From Athripsodes cinereus (lineage: Eukaryota > Arthropoda > Insecta > Trichoptera > Leptoceridae): a stretch of 64,000 nucleotides of DNA. Positions 34,890 through 44,745 of this stretch are shown in pieces (position 1 is the first letter of the stretch; each line of letters opens with the position of its first letter). Position numbers and translations under genes: made by a program. The stretch lies in NCBI GenBank assembly GCA_947579605.1, contig OX388305.1, positions 33,865,542-33,929,541 of the forward strand. Reading direction: 5' to 3'. The notes beneath the pieces were generated by a model. That model searched no databases. It was not told the DNA's origin and saw only the letters and a program-made list of their open reading frames with translations.

Positions 34890-35245
34890 CGGATATTTCA
34901 GGAGTCCGAGGACTCCTATTTATCCGTTTAAGTGAAGATTTATTTTAATATTTGGACTCTCTCTATTCTAATACAACTATGCCAGTGTTGGCATCTCCGA
35001 TCACACCACGCCAGTGGGCGGGGGACCCGACTGACGTAGCAGATCCCATCTTGAGACCCACACATCCACGAATGTCTTCAAGCGTGAAGCGTATGTGGCA
35101 TTTAGAAACACTTCCCCAAACCAGATGGGTCGAGGAGTGTCAACAGTCATACCCAGAATCATTTCCTCTCTTGCATCCATCATCAAAGGACATTCCCAAA
35201 GTATATGTTCCGCATATTGAGCTCCTGTCAAAATAAACAAGAAGC
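34890..35245 (-). pseudogene. R1/TRAS-like LINE C-terminus and 3'UTR, minus
   Basis: The minus frame at 35001-35240 reads AEHILWECPLMMDAREEM, then LGMTVDTPRPIWFGEVF and LKTFVDVWVSRWDLLRQSG. This matches the end of R1/TRAS-type ORF2, where a zinc-knuckle 'ETAEHVLWECP..D..RE' is followed by 'FAxxVWxxR'. The preceding cysteines of the knuckle are lost at the truncation. Downstream, 35000-34890 on the minus strand is a 3'UTR with GGATAAATAGGAGTCCTCGG and ACTCCTGAAATATCC, shared with 42700-42815; GGAGTCC/GGACTCC can form a hairpin. Confidence 0.75.
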
Positions 35246-35489
35246 TGTTGGAGGAAAAATTTAATTACATTTACGTGCAAAGCGTTCTTCTGTGTGCTTA
35301 AAATTATGGTATTCAGAATTAATTGTAAGCCTCATCAATAATGTCAAGATAAAAGTAATTTTATGAATAAGATTCTTGCAAATTATTCGTAAATTCTTTA
35401 ATAAATAATTTTCAATAAATAGAATTTAGAATTTACATTTCACGGGTCCATCCATAAAATCCAAAGATCAATAATGTCATCATAATCAT
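35246..35489. other. AT-rich spacer
   Basis: Nothing recognised. Confidence 0.4.
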
Positions 35490-35700
35490 CATCATCTCGA
35501 CCTCAACGCTCCTCTTGGGAGCACAGGGCAGAAACCAGCCTCCTCCATTCAGAGCGTCTCTGCGCCAATTGCGTCACCTCTTTCCACGTCATTCCCTGCG
35601 CTCTGATATCGTTTTCATAGGAACGGTGTATTGTGAAAGAGGGATGCCCGGGCCGACGGAACCCTTGCGGACGGAAGAACAGAAAAGAACAGAAAAATTT
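35490..35700 (-). pseudogene. Family E LINE 3' end, minus
   Basis: The minus strand encodes the end of the reverse-transcriptase C-terminus (FRPQGFRRPGR-type, then MTWKEVTQLAQRRSEWRR and LVSALCSQEER) with a GATGATGATGAT tail at the left. It is very similar to plus-strand 53650-53845, minus a few indels that break the frame. GAACAGAAAAGAACAGAAAA at the right marks its truncation point. Confidence 0.8.
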
Positions 35701-35909
35701 TCTACTTATATTTTCTAGTGAAATTTTATGGAATTACAGAAAAAATACTACACATTGCAGTCACAGTGTTACTGTTACTGACGATGACTGCATTGGGGTT
35801 GACAACGTTATAACAAATAAACAAACCTCGTAGGGGAATAAAACAGGGTTTAATTTTATTAATTATGTATGTAGTTGAGTTTGTTCTATCCTTTAGTTTT
35901 AAGTAACTC

Positions 35910-35947
35910 TTGCCCTGAAGATGCCGCAAAGCGAAAGCGCTCGGTAA
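35910..35947 (+). ncRNA. Hammerhead ribozyme (HHR-2), Penelope-like element type
   Basis: Stem I 5' strand TTGCC (35910-35914); core CTGAAGA (35915-35921); extra T (35922); short stem II GC (35923-35924) with GC (35931-35932) around CGCAAA; core GAAA (35933-35936); loopless stem III GC/GC (35937-35940); TC (35941-35942) with cleavage predicted after C35942; stem I 3' strand GGTAA (35943-35947), which pairs with TTGCC over 5 bp including one G-T. The layout matches HHR-1 part for part but with different helix sequences, so the pairing is conserved while the bases are not. Stem II is weak (2 bp), so activity is doubtful. Confidence 0.7.
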
Positions 35948-36554
35948 TTAGTATTTAGTCATTGTTAATTGCCTGAATACAAAATCATATGTGAAAATGA
36001 AACAGTGTTTTGATATTACATTTATAAAAACTTGTATTATAAATCCAAAGAGATTCAAATACAGGTAATCTAATTATTATTGTAACTGTTATTATTGATT
36101 GATTTTTTATTCCGAGTATATTGCCATATTTAAATCTCACGAACCGCAGGTAGATAAATAGTAGCAAGTAATAATATTATGTGATATGTTAACAGTAGCA
36201 AAATTATCCAGTGGCAATATGGAGAAAAATATTTCCATTGGTTCCCGTGTCCTGTTCACAAAGGATCAGGCAAGACACGGAGTACGGGTCGCGGAGACAT
36301 TACTCATGCCATCAATGGAATTTGAATAAAATGTAAGACGCTCATTATTAAATACCCCATAGCTTAGTCAAAACATTTACCGCATAAGAAATAACAACAA
36401 TAATAATAATAAGATTTTATGCAGGAATGGATTTGTAAATATTCATCTGTACCACCTTCACACTTCTTTTGCAGGATGGTCAGAAAAGTTCCATGGAACG
36501 CTACACCTACACTCCAATTTCTTTGTCATCTCATCTTCAACTTTATTAATGATG
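35948..36554. other. Spacer, no gene
   Basis: Sequence directly after HHR-2 may belong to the same retroelement. A mixed-composition patch at 36225-36310 (GGTTCCCGTGTCCTG, GACACGGAGTACGGGTCGCG) is unidentified. Confidence 0.35.
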
Positions 36555-36945
36555 ACGATTTTATTTTTGACGCCGTTTAACAGTTCCTAGACCGTCGCAA
36601 GGGCGTCAGTGAAGAGTTCAGTTTTTAATTAGCTTCTGAAGCTGGTGACATTCTGACTATCTCTCAATGGCACCGGTAGGCGATTCCACATAACCGGTCT
36701 AACAACACCAAAGGCCTTATCATAGAAGTAAGACTTACCGGCTCTATTGGGCTCAGTAAGTCTATTCACAGCCAGTTCCGAAGAGCGCAGATGTCTTCTA
36801 GTGGTCGAGTCAAGGGGACAAAGCTCTGTGAGGCACGATGGTGCCATGTTTATAGTAGACCAAAAGGCATACCCTGAATGTCACCCTTTCCTTCACCGTC
36901 AGCCAGTGTAGTCGTTGTAGTAGTTCTTATACTCTGGAATATCCC
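36555..36945 (-). pseudogene. LINE C-terminus (family J), minus
   Basis: Reading the minus strand: LLQRLHWLTVKERVTFRVCL, LVYYKHGTIVPHRALSP, then after a frameshift STTRRHLRSSELAVNRLTEP, AGKSYFYDKAFGVVRPVMWN and RLPVPLRDSQNVTSFRS. This is the canonical 'LxxLHWLPVxxRIxFKxxLLVYKxxHG...PRxxxxxYGxRAFxxAAPxxWNxLPxxLRxxxSxxxFRSKLK' tail of L2/CR1/jockey-like elements. The 3' end has GGCGTCAAAAATAAAATCGT like 20185-20210. It is a dead fragment with at least one frameshift and no RT core. Confidence 0.85.
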
Positions 36946-37627
36946 TATTAAGTATTGGTGTTCCTTGAGTATTCATATAGGACAATTTCCCAAAACGTGG
37001 CTTACACAGAATTGATATTATCAAAAATTTTAGTAGGTAGGTACCTACAATAAATTAATCATAAAGATAAATACTTTATTTTCATTGAGATGATTGAAAT
37101 GAAAAGGGTTCGCTTAGATCTAAGAAAATATATGAAACTACATATACCTTCTAGTAGACATCGCAATAATTCATAATTACATATTTCTATCCACTAAAAA
37201 ATAGCACGCAACTGAAACTTTTTATTTAAAACGTTACCTGTCATTTTTTGAGTTCTGTTTGTTGTCTGATGCTAATTTTAATTCACAGAACATGATTTTT
37301 TCAATCGCAATCTACGTATAATCCGTCCCTTGCTGTGGTTTTCTGTACTCGTACAATATCATCGCCCTTGTGAATTTCGTACTCGCAATGAGACATAGCA
37401 TACTTGGGATATACCACCATATAAAAATTTATATAAAACAACCTCAAAGTAAGTACCTGTGCAATCATGAAATTGATAAGTGACCCTTTTGTGTAGTTGA
37501 CTTGAAATTTATGTCCTACCAATATGCACAAAAGACAGAGGCGAAATTTAAATACATCCTGCAAATATGTCCAATAATGTTTGGACGTCGCAATATATTA
37601 TAAAGGATTTGGTACAAATATCTTGCA
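36946..37627. other. AT-rich spacer, nothing recognised
   Basis: Includes the palindromic GTAGGTAGGTACCTAC at about 37033. An 87-codon minus frame at 37301-37564 shows no family motif and is left uncalled. Confidence 0.4.
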
Positions 37628-37845
37628 ATTTAATGAATACTACTACTACTTACTACAACATCACAGCATATACCACAAGTGGAGTAGCCAGCAGACCAGC
37701 TGCATGTAATAAACATGCAAGCCGCACTCTCTGTGCCAACAAAAAAATAAAAAAAACCTTCGATGGGTGGCAAATCTCATCGCTGAATTTGAGATTTAAA
37801 ATGTCTTTATCTTTTCGAACACACGACTTTTACAGGACACTCGAG
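37628..37845 (-). repeat. TAG-tailed repeat (family F), longest minus copy
   Basis: TACTACTACTTACTACAACA, TATACCACAAGTGGAGTAGC, CAGCAGACCAGCTGCATGTA, ATAAACATGCAAGCCGCACT, ATGGGTGGCAAATCTCATCG, CTGAATTTGAGATTTAAAAT and TCTTTATCTTTTCGAACACA are, in order, the reverse complement of 47005-47205. An A-rich insertion at about 37738-37756 interrupts it. Confidence 0.8.
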
Positions 37846-38439
37846 AACTTACCAAATGGCGGAACAAAACAAGAAATGCAGACCCCACCATCATAAATAT
37901 GGGAATAATTACTGTAAAAAAAAGAAGAAGTGATTTTCAACTGAAATATTTTAGGAGTGGAAGATCATGATGAAAGTCCATAATCAAAATTGGGTCTATA
38001 ATTGCTGAGAAAGACAAAAATGTTCTTATGGTATGTAGTTTTTTTGTTCTCGGCAACATAAACCTTCAATGAAACACTCCTTTAAAGTTCAATTTACAGA
38101 TAGGTAATTTAACGATACAATTAATAGGTACGATCTCATATTTCAAAAACTGATTCAATCCTGACTTGGTTGAAATGATCGCAGCGCTTGCCACTGACCG
38201 TTTCATAAATTCAAATTGATTGGACTTAATCTGATTTGCCTGCCATTTCTCGGTTGAACTTGGATGAGGTATTTTTTGTCTACTTCAGGTATCATGGATC
38301 ATCGAAGAAAGTGGAGACTTTTGATTTATTACTGATTGTGAACAAAACATTTAACATTATAACTATAACAATGCGAGCTCTCAGCAAAAGTAAGGTGGAA
38401 ACCTTATTCACATTCTCTTTTCACATAGGGTCATAATAC
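37846..38439. other. Spacer, no gene recognised
   Basis: A mixed-composition segment at 38165-38275 has no motif or repeat partner. Confidence 0.35.
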
Positions 38440-38660
38440 ATGTATACATTTTTTTACAACATTGTGTCTGAAGCTAGATTATCCAATACTGACTGTGACT
38501 GTGGTGCAGCACAGACTATGCCACACTTGTTGGAGTGTCCATTGTGCCCTGTCGCATGCAATATTCAGGATATTTTGACGCATCTTCTCATACTGTGCAG
38601 TTTACGCAATACTGAAGATCAGTTTGATTTATTTTTCTCGGTTTCGACACGATAAATAAA
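38440..38660 (+). pseudogene. LINE C-terminal zinc-knuckle end (family I), copy 1
   Basis: Translates as SEARLSNTDCDCGAAQTMPH, then LLECPLCPVACNIQDILTH with frame loss, ending TTTCGACACGATAAATAAAT. The CDCG..QTM.HLLECP motif is the C-terminal zinc-knuckle of jockey/I-type LINE ORF2 proteins. The copy at 40770-41050 is longer, and 52180-52370 is on the minus strand. Confidence 0.8.
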
Positions 38661-38671
38661 TAATCCAATAC

Positions 38672-38735
38672 TTAATAATTTTTAAAATGAAACACAATAT
38701 ATAGTTATTCCACTATTGACTTTATTTATTGAATC
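38672..38735 (-). repeat. Copy of the post-hammerhead tail (minus)
   Basis: The reverse complement reads AATAAATAAAGTCAATAGTG, GAATAACTATATATTGTGTT and TCATTTTAAAAATTATTA, matching 26402-26460. Similarity starts within a few bases of the predicted HHR-1 cleavage site, and the ribozyme itself is absent here. Confidence 0.65.
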
Positions 38736-39340
38736 CAGTGATATGTTATACCTACCTAGATTTGCAATATCAATCTCAAACATGACCATCAATAAAATCT
38801 CTTTGCGGTCCTTGGTGCCGCAATTTTTAGTTTGAAAAAAAGCGACACACATATAAATTGTTTGTAGATAACAAGAGATAGACAATATGAGAATGGGGAT
38901 TATAACAGACGACAAAGGCTGGTAGAAAGAGATGAATATATACAAAAGAAAAGAGATGAATATATATTACTCAGGTATTGTACCTCGACGGGTGGGTACA
39001 CATTTTTAGAGAATATTTGTATGACATTTCGAATCTAGTTGTAACATATCACTGATTGAATCTTGTATTATTTATATATCTATGTATATTTTATTTATAT
39101 TGACTCACATTGCATGTAGCACACAAAATTTGGTTTTCTGTTTGCTGTTTGGTCATTTGGTTTTCTGAAATTTAATAAAATACTATTTTGTTAAAATTTG
39201 TCACTGTTATACTTGTAAATTTTATGTAAAGTTATGTATTTAGGCATATAATAGGTTTATGGCGTGATTTTTTTTTTAAATAAAATAAAATGATGTGTAC
39301 CTATTAACAGGACGATCCAAATATATATACTACTCACTTA
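38736..39340. other. Spacer, no gene recognised
   Basis: TTGCGG/CCGCAA flanking CACCAAGGA (minus strand, about 38803-38823) forms a perfect 6-bp stem; its meaning is unknown. The rest is AT-rich. Confidence 0.35.
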
Positions 39341-39445
39341 TTCAGAATAATTTGAAGTAACATTCTTCTTTTTGCCCTTGATGGAAATCGAACCCAGGAC
39401 CTAGTGACTTAGAAAGTGCTACATCTATACCACACCAGTCGATTC
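39341..39445 (-). repeat. tRNA-derived SINE head (minus)
   Basis: Minus strand: CGACTGGTGTGGTATAGATG (A-box-like), then AAGTCACTAGGTCCTGGGTT and CGATTTCCATCAAGG, with GGTTCGATTTCC as B box, then TTACTTCAAATTATTCTGAA. It is related in layout to SINE-2 at 24088-24325. Confidence 0.65.
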
Positions 39446-40769
39446 ATTTGACTTATTTTCTTATTTATCCGTATCATATTTATTGTCAATGTGACAGTAA
39501 GATCTGGCTATACCTACCCGACTAGTTCCATGTTACCAATAAATACCTGTATTCTTAAATGTTCCTAAAACTTTATACTCTCATTCAACAAAATAAAGTC
39601 TTTGGAAATATGTATAAAGATTAATACAAGAGCAAGAAGATTCATATTGAAAATTGTGCACATTTGAATTCATTTGAGAAGCGGTTTATGACATCACAAA
39701 ATACAATTTTATCAACCACATTACTGCGAATGATAATCAAAAATATTTAGAAGTTTGATAGGGAATACATAAAATATCTTAAGTTATTGATTTCTGTTTA
39801 TATTCAAGGGGAAATATTTCTCACGATTTTTATCATTCTTGGAAGACTTTGCATGAAAAATATTCTAGTAAAAAAATTCCGCCTCTACAAAAAATGGAAT
39901 GATATGATTTTGAATAGCCGGCGACATCGTTATAATATTTTCTAGATTAACATAATTTGAATTATTGTTCCTATGTATGTTCATAATAATATGTAGATAG
40001 ATATACTGGTGACAACGTTTCCTTTATACTAGTAGACTATCTTCGGCTTCGCCCGGAGGCAAAGCAGTAGTTGCAATCGCCGTTACAAAAAAATACATTC
40101 GTTAACGAAATAAAATCGATATTTTCGACTTTTTGACATTAAGGGTTTCTCACTACTTTCTCCTGGATGTTTTAAGAGCTGAGACCATCTAGACTCAACG
40201 GAAAAAAAGGAAAATTCAAAGGGAAGGCTCAGGATTTACCTTACGGGCTCCCCTCGACAAAATCGTAGGAAATGGCGTAACAGTACTAATGAAATTAACG
40301 ATGCAACTATATTGTCCAAGAAAGCTCTCAACGAATTTAAACCCTCACAGAAAGCATTGGTTTCTCTGGTATCTGGTATATATAGGTACCTATGGCGAAT
40401 ATATCTGCAAACAAATATTACTATTGAAATACATACTAGTATATCTACATACGAACGGAATAAAATATTTCTATAGAGATTTGAATATTGACGTATTCTC
40501 GGAATCTCACATCTCGCACGAGGTCAAATATAATCGATACGTATTATTATAAAACTCAATATTATTTATAAGTAATATACCACCGTATACCAGTCACAAC
40601 AGTATCATGGGTTCCGTAAAACTTCTGCCATTTTGAATAAATGCTTGGATTTGCCAATTATGTTCTGTTGCAGAGATTCTTATACTTGAGTCTCACGAAA
40701 TTATTAATTTTATAATCCATACGTCATTCAAAATGGTTCGATAATTGTCAAAATAATAGAAAATGGAAA
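39446..40769. other. Spacer with one transposon-end-like motif
   Basis: TCTTCGGCTTCGCCCG at about 40031 is a phrase typical of insect non-autonomous elements, but no paired end was found. A mixed-composition segment at 40140-40285 is unidentified. An 87-codon plus frame at 40289-40552 has no recognisable feature. Confidence 0.35.
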
Positions 40770-41050
40770 CCCTAAATCGACATGGAAAACCCTAAATCGA
40801 CTGAGATCTGGTGTAGGAAACTGCCGCGACAATAGAGAACGATGGGGCTTCCTACAGGACGAATCCGGAGCATGTGACTGTGGTGCAGCGCAGACTATGC
40901 CACACTTGTTGGAGTGTCCATTGTGCCCTGTCACTTGCACTATGGAGGATATTTTTGACGCATCTCCACCTGCTGTGCGTTTTGCGCAGTACTGGAGATC
41001 AGTTTGATGGGTTTTTTCTCTGGGTTTCGACACGATAAATAAATAAATAG
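40770..41050 (+). pseudogene. LINE C-terminal zinc-knuckle end (family I), best copy
   Basis: Translates as TWKTLNRLRSGVGNCRDNRE, RWGFLQDESGACDCGAAQTM, then PHLLECPLCPVTCTMEDIF and PAVRFAQYWRSV with a stop, broken by one frame change in the middle. 'W..LNRLR.G.GRC...' followed by 'C.CG..QTM.H.L.CP' is the C-terminal signature of jockey/I-group LINE ORF2. The 3'UTR is short: GGTTTCGACACGATAAATAA then ATAAATAG. The same end is at 38640 and, inverted, at 52187. Confidence 0.85.
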
Positions 41051-41784
41051 AAAATAAGATACACTAGGTATAGTATTCTTAAATTTTATTTGAATTCAGA
41101 AACCCATATCGATGAAGTTAATATCAACGATAATTCATATAATGCGTTTCTGATAATATTTTTTAAAACCGTATTTCCCACAAATGAGATAGCCAGCAGC
41201 TTAATTTCATTTTATATTGAAGACATTGTATTGTGTAACCTCAAAATTTTGAATAAAATATACCCACAAGTCAATTTTCAAATGTATGAATTGGCTTGAT
41301 TGACAGCAAAAAATTGATTCACGGCAACAAGTGGAAGACAGCTGCCAAAATTTTATAAAAGAAAAGAAAAATGTTATGATTTATTTAAATACTCAAAAAC
41401 CCACAAGGAAAAACTTTTTCGCCTTCAAGAACTTCTGTGGTAGCCTAATATCCCCTTCAAGTAACTAACGATACTGCATAGAGAAGAAAGAATATTCCCA
41501 TTTCTTCCCTTCCCTTTTTGAACCAAAATTTTTGGTATGTGGTCGCTAAATCGAGTGTTTTCTCGGGGCAACATTTCTCGCTTTAATGTGACATTAAATC
41601 CTGTTTGTGCATGTGTGTGTTGTAATGAAAAAACATATCTCTAGGTACGGCACGAGGTATGTGGCGAGCGCTGCCCTTTTTAAAAAAAATACTCAAAAAT
41701 AACATGAATCAACATAATTTTATTGCTTTTTTCACAGAGTATAACATTTATTTTAAAACGTGTATTTTTTCATTTCATAATCAA
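41051..41784. other. AT-rich spacer, no gene
   Basis: Nothing recognised; AATGAGATAGCCAGCAGCTTAAT at about 41180 vaguely resembles family F (minus) but is too short to call. Confidence 0.35.
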
Positions 41785-41945
41785 ATTACTAAGGCGGCTT
41801 TCCTGGCTCCAGAACATTCAGGAGTGGACCGGGATGAGAGGTGTGGAGGAGCTGTTTCGTGCTGTCCGGAACAGGAAGGATTTCTCCCAAGTGGTCGTCA
41901 ACGTCGGGGGGACCCGATAAGACACTTAGAGAAGAAGAAGAAGAA
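41785..41945 (+). pseudogene. Family A LINE 3' end
   Basis: RRLSWLQNIQEWTGMRGVEE, then LFRAVRNRKDFSQVVVNVG and GTR with a stop, followed by GAAGAAGAAGAAGAA. It corresponds to the last ~45 codons of the copy at 6505-6950. It is 5'-truncated inside the RRQxSWLRNI motif. Confidence 0.85.
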
Positions 41946-42271
41946 TCAAATTACTAAAGAAATAATTTTAAAAATAAATTATTTAAAGAAATACGAATGA
42001 AAGTCTGGAAATCTCTAGCGATGTATCAAACTGGATGAGAATATAATTTATACCGTGTTCCTGACTCCATCTTAGCTACATAATATGTTCCTGGCTAACA
42101 AATGTAATAAGATTTATATCTATTCATTGTTTCGACGTCAATTAATGAAAAAATACTACCGGTGATTGATTGACAATGCGCATTTTGGATTATTTATATT
42201 ATCTTTGTTATATAACTATCAATATTTTCATCTCCATTTGAATATTGCACAACTACACAATATTATAATTA
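41946..42271. other. AT-rich spacer between two family A copies
   Basis: Nothing recognised. Confidence 0.4.
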
Positions 42272-42650
42272 TTATTTTGAAATGTGGCTTCATAGAAGAA
42301 TGCTTCGTATTCATTGGACCGATAGAGTCACAAATTTAGAAGTGTTAAGAAGAGCTGGAATGGACAGAGAACTCCTGTTGGATGTGAAAGTGCGCAAGAT
42401 CTCATATCTGGGTCATATGATGCGTGGAGAAAAGTACCACATTCTGCGTTTCATTATGACAGGCAAGATAGAGGGACGTCGAGAGGCTGGCAGAAGGCAG
42501 ACATCTTGGCTGCGCAATATACGAAATTGGACTGGAATGAGAAATGTGGAGGAGTTATTCCAGACAGCGCAGGACCGAGACGCCTATGCCAGAGTGATCG
42601 CCAACGTCGGGGGGACCTGACAGGGCACCTACAGAAGAAGAAGATCGTAA
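42272..42650 (+). pseudogene. Family A LINE C-terminus
   Basis: An open frame with FEMWLHRRMLRIHWTDRVTN, LEVLRRAGMDRELLLDVKVR, KISYLGHMMRGEKYHILRFI, GRREAGRRQTSWLRNIRNW and DAYARVIANVGGT, then stop and an AGAAGAAGAAG tail. It is 5'-truncated exactly at FEMW, as at 50820, which may mark a preferred truncation point. About 113 codons are intact; no RT core. Confidence 0.85.
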
Positions 42651-42699
42651 TAATAACTTACGAAAAAATTTCACAATATATATTCTTGAAATAACCTTT

Positions 42700-42815
42700 T
42701 TTCCTGGACATTTCAGGAGTCCAAGGAGTCCTATTTATCCGTTTGGGTGACAATTTCTTGATTTTTTCAACTCTCTCAGTCCATCGGTACCACAAAGTCA
42801 GTATTGACATCTCCA
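42700..42815 (-). repeat. R1/TRAS-like 3'UTR (minus)
   Basis: Plus-strand GGACATTTCAGGAGTCCAAGG, AGTCCTATTTATCCGTTTGG and ACTCTCTCAGTCCATCGGTAC parallel 34898-35000, the 3'UTR of the R1-like relic. In sense (minus) orientation the hairpin GGACTCC...GGAGTCC is partly kept. Confidence 0.6.
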
Positions 42816-43050
42816 CCTTGATTCGTGAGAGGACAATGAGTGTTTGGCAAGACAGATGGAGTACTGGAATAACATGCAGACTTGTCAACAAGATCTTTCC
42901 GGAAGACAGAATGAGCTTATTGTCCCTTGATCATGTTTCTATACAACTTATCACTTGTTTGTTTAATCATAAATCGTACACTAGACGGTTTGTAAATAGA
43001 CGTGCTGTTTTGAGAATTTTATTTCACAACAACGGTCCTAATTGTTGATA
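42816..43050 (+). pseudogene. LINE post-RT fragment (R1/jockey-like), plus
   Basis: The frame reads RERTMSVWQDRWSTGITCRL, then VNKIFPEDRMSLLSLDHVS and QLITCLFNHKSYTRRFVNRR. The pattern 'R....WQ..W..S..GR.T...FP.....W.......Q.LTGHG.F..YL.RF' is found after the RT domain of R1/jockey-type elements. Several conserved residues are replaced (GHG to NHK). It is truncated at both ends, abutting a minus-strand 3'UTR relic. Confidence 0.65.
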
Positions 43051-43654
43051 CCTAAACGTTATTCTATTCTATTCTTCCATCGAAGACGATCCACCTCAAG
43101 ATTGTGCTACTTATATACATAGATACGTTTTATTCCACTTGCAGGTGTACCTATCCATTTCCACATAACGATTGACGTATTCATTAACTTTTTGACAACA
43201 ATAATTCATTATTATTAATTACTGGTGAAATTTCATTGTAGTTTTGCATATCAAATGCACAATCAATGAATTAATCGAAAATATAATTGATCAAATATAT
43301 TTCGATTATTTCATAAATTGTTGAATCAAACAAAACTGATTGAAATTGAATTTTATTAGTGCGAGTTGAGCAAGAAAGGGATATGTTAAATACCTATGTC
43401 ACTGAAAATATTGGTAAAATTAAAATAACTAGAAGCTTTGTTTTAAAGTAATGGGTTGATCTTATTTTTTTTCTTCAGAGTACAGTTTAATATTATTTTG
43501 TACATATCACTAGCCCGCCTAACGCTCATTTGTTTTTTCGTCATTTTACGTATTTATCTGCTATTTACAACTTTCGAAAATAAGTCTTATTAAATATTTA
43601 GAATATTTACAATTTTTTTTATTGTTTAACCGGATTTGGGTGCAGATGACAAAG

Positions 43655-44134
43655 CCAATCAGAAACCTCGATTGGAGAACCATGTCTACACAATGCAACA
43701 TTGTGCAGAATCTAATCGGAAGAAGTGAGAAAGGTGTCCTAACGCTTACAAATTGGCTCAAGGCTGGCTTAAGTGATCACTTTCGGTGTCCATGGACAAC
43801 GTTCACCAATTCCATCATTCTCACTGTCACGATGTAAGTTTCCCCAATCTAGAGACGCTTTATGCAAACCTTAGAAGCAACCATCTTTTTGGGATCTCAT
43901 TTTTCAGATCTCAAAAAGATGGTTGCTAAAGCGTCTCTCGTTTGGTGGACCTTACATCGTGACAGTGAGAATGGTGGAATTGGTGAACGTTGTCCATGGA
44001 CACCGAAAGTGATCACTTAAGCCAGCCTTGAGACAATTCGTAAGCGTTGGGACACCTTTCTCACTTCTTCCGATTAGATTCTACACAATGTTGCATTGTG
44101 TAGACATGGTTCTCCAATCGAGGTTTCTGACTGG
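43655..44134. mobile_element. Large foldback (~235-bp arms) built from inverted SINE-3 tails
   Basis: The left arm 43655-43897 and right arm 43906-44134 are reverse complements over nearly their whole length: CAGAAACCTCGATTGGAGAA at the left end mirrors TTCTCCAATCGAGGTTTCTG at the right, and AACCATCTTTTTGGGATCT mirrors AGATCTCAAAAAGATGGTT at the 8-nt centre. Each arm contains CTTACAAATTGGCTC, GCTGGCTTAAGTG and CGTTCACCAATTCC, which are also in the SINE-3 copy at 48075-48360. TAAGTCTTATTA follows the right end (44135-44146) and also lies at 43581-43592. No coding content; frames on either strand are chance. Confidence 0.9.
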
Positions 44135-44146
44135 TAAGTCTTATTA

Positions 44147-44573
44147 GATGATTTAATAGTGGTTTTGTTAGAGTAGGTACAACACCAAAAATACTAAATA
44201 CAACATATTCCATTCAACAATGAGCTATGTCACAAATTGTAAATGAATTCTATTACTGGCATCTAAAGGACAATTTGTGTATTTTTTATGAAAAAATTTG
44301 AGTGGTTCTTACAAGTCTTCTTTTTCATCTTAATCTTTTATTAGATCCTATGGTTTGTTATTGCAGGAAGGGCTTGTTACGATGTGGAGGCCAAGGTGAT
44401 CTTCCATCGTTTAGAGAGTCTTTCTGGTGGGCGTCGACCAACAGGTAGTTCATGAAGGATAGTCCAATATTTGTGGATTCTGGGATTTTGGATCCTTAGA
44501 AGTAGGTACCTATGTATCAAAAATAATTTGGAAAAGTATAATGTTAAAATATACGATGATGATCTGATCTGTG
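44147..44573. other. Spacer between two foldbacks
   Basis: A mixed-composition segment at 44370-44470 is unidentified; no coding signal. Confidence 0.35.
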
Positions 44574-44745
44574 GGCCTAGTCAAAACACATTTTAGCGTT
44601 ACGTTTTCGTTCAAACGTGGACGACGTTGCGAGAATGTGTCAATTTTCGTATTAACTTGTGTATTTTAGCTACGAAAATTGACACGTCCTCGGAACTTCG
44701 TCCACGTTTGAACGAAAACGTAACGCTATGTGTTTTGACTAGGCC
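44574..44745. mobile_element. 172-bp MITE with GGCCTAGTCAAAACACA ends
   Basis: GGCCTAGTCAAAACACA at the left end and its exact complement TGTGTTTTGACTAGGCC at the right end. The arms continue via AGCGTTACGTTTTCGTTC and AAACGTGGACGA and an inner ATTTTCGTA/TACGAAAAT, leaving a loop of about 20 nt. The target duplication is not clear. No coding potential. Confidence 0.9.

Noticed and set aside
35776..35800. CTGACGATGACTGC near HHR-2 as another hammerhead core
   Set aside because: The CTGANGATG word is present but no GAAA or closing stems follow.
38682..38945. 87-codon minus frame ending NKVNSGITIYCVSF
   Set aside because: The end is the translated retroelement tail shared with 26402-26456; the upstream part has no motif.
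41659..42000. 113-codon frame
   Set aside because: Wrong-frame shadow of the family A LINE end at 41785-41945.
43561..43837. Frames of 66 and 71 codons
   Set aside because: Products of the inverted SINE-3 foldback, not genes.
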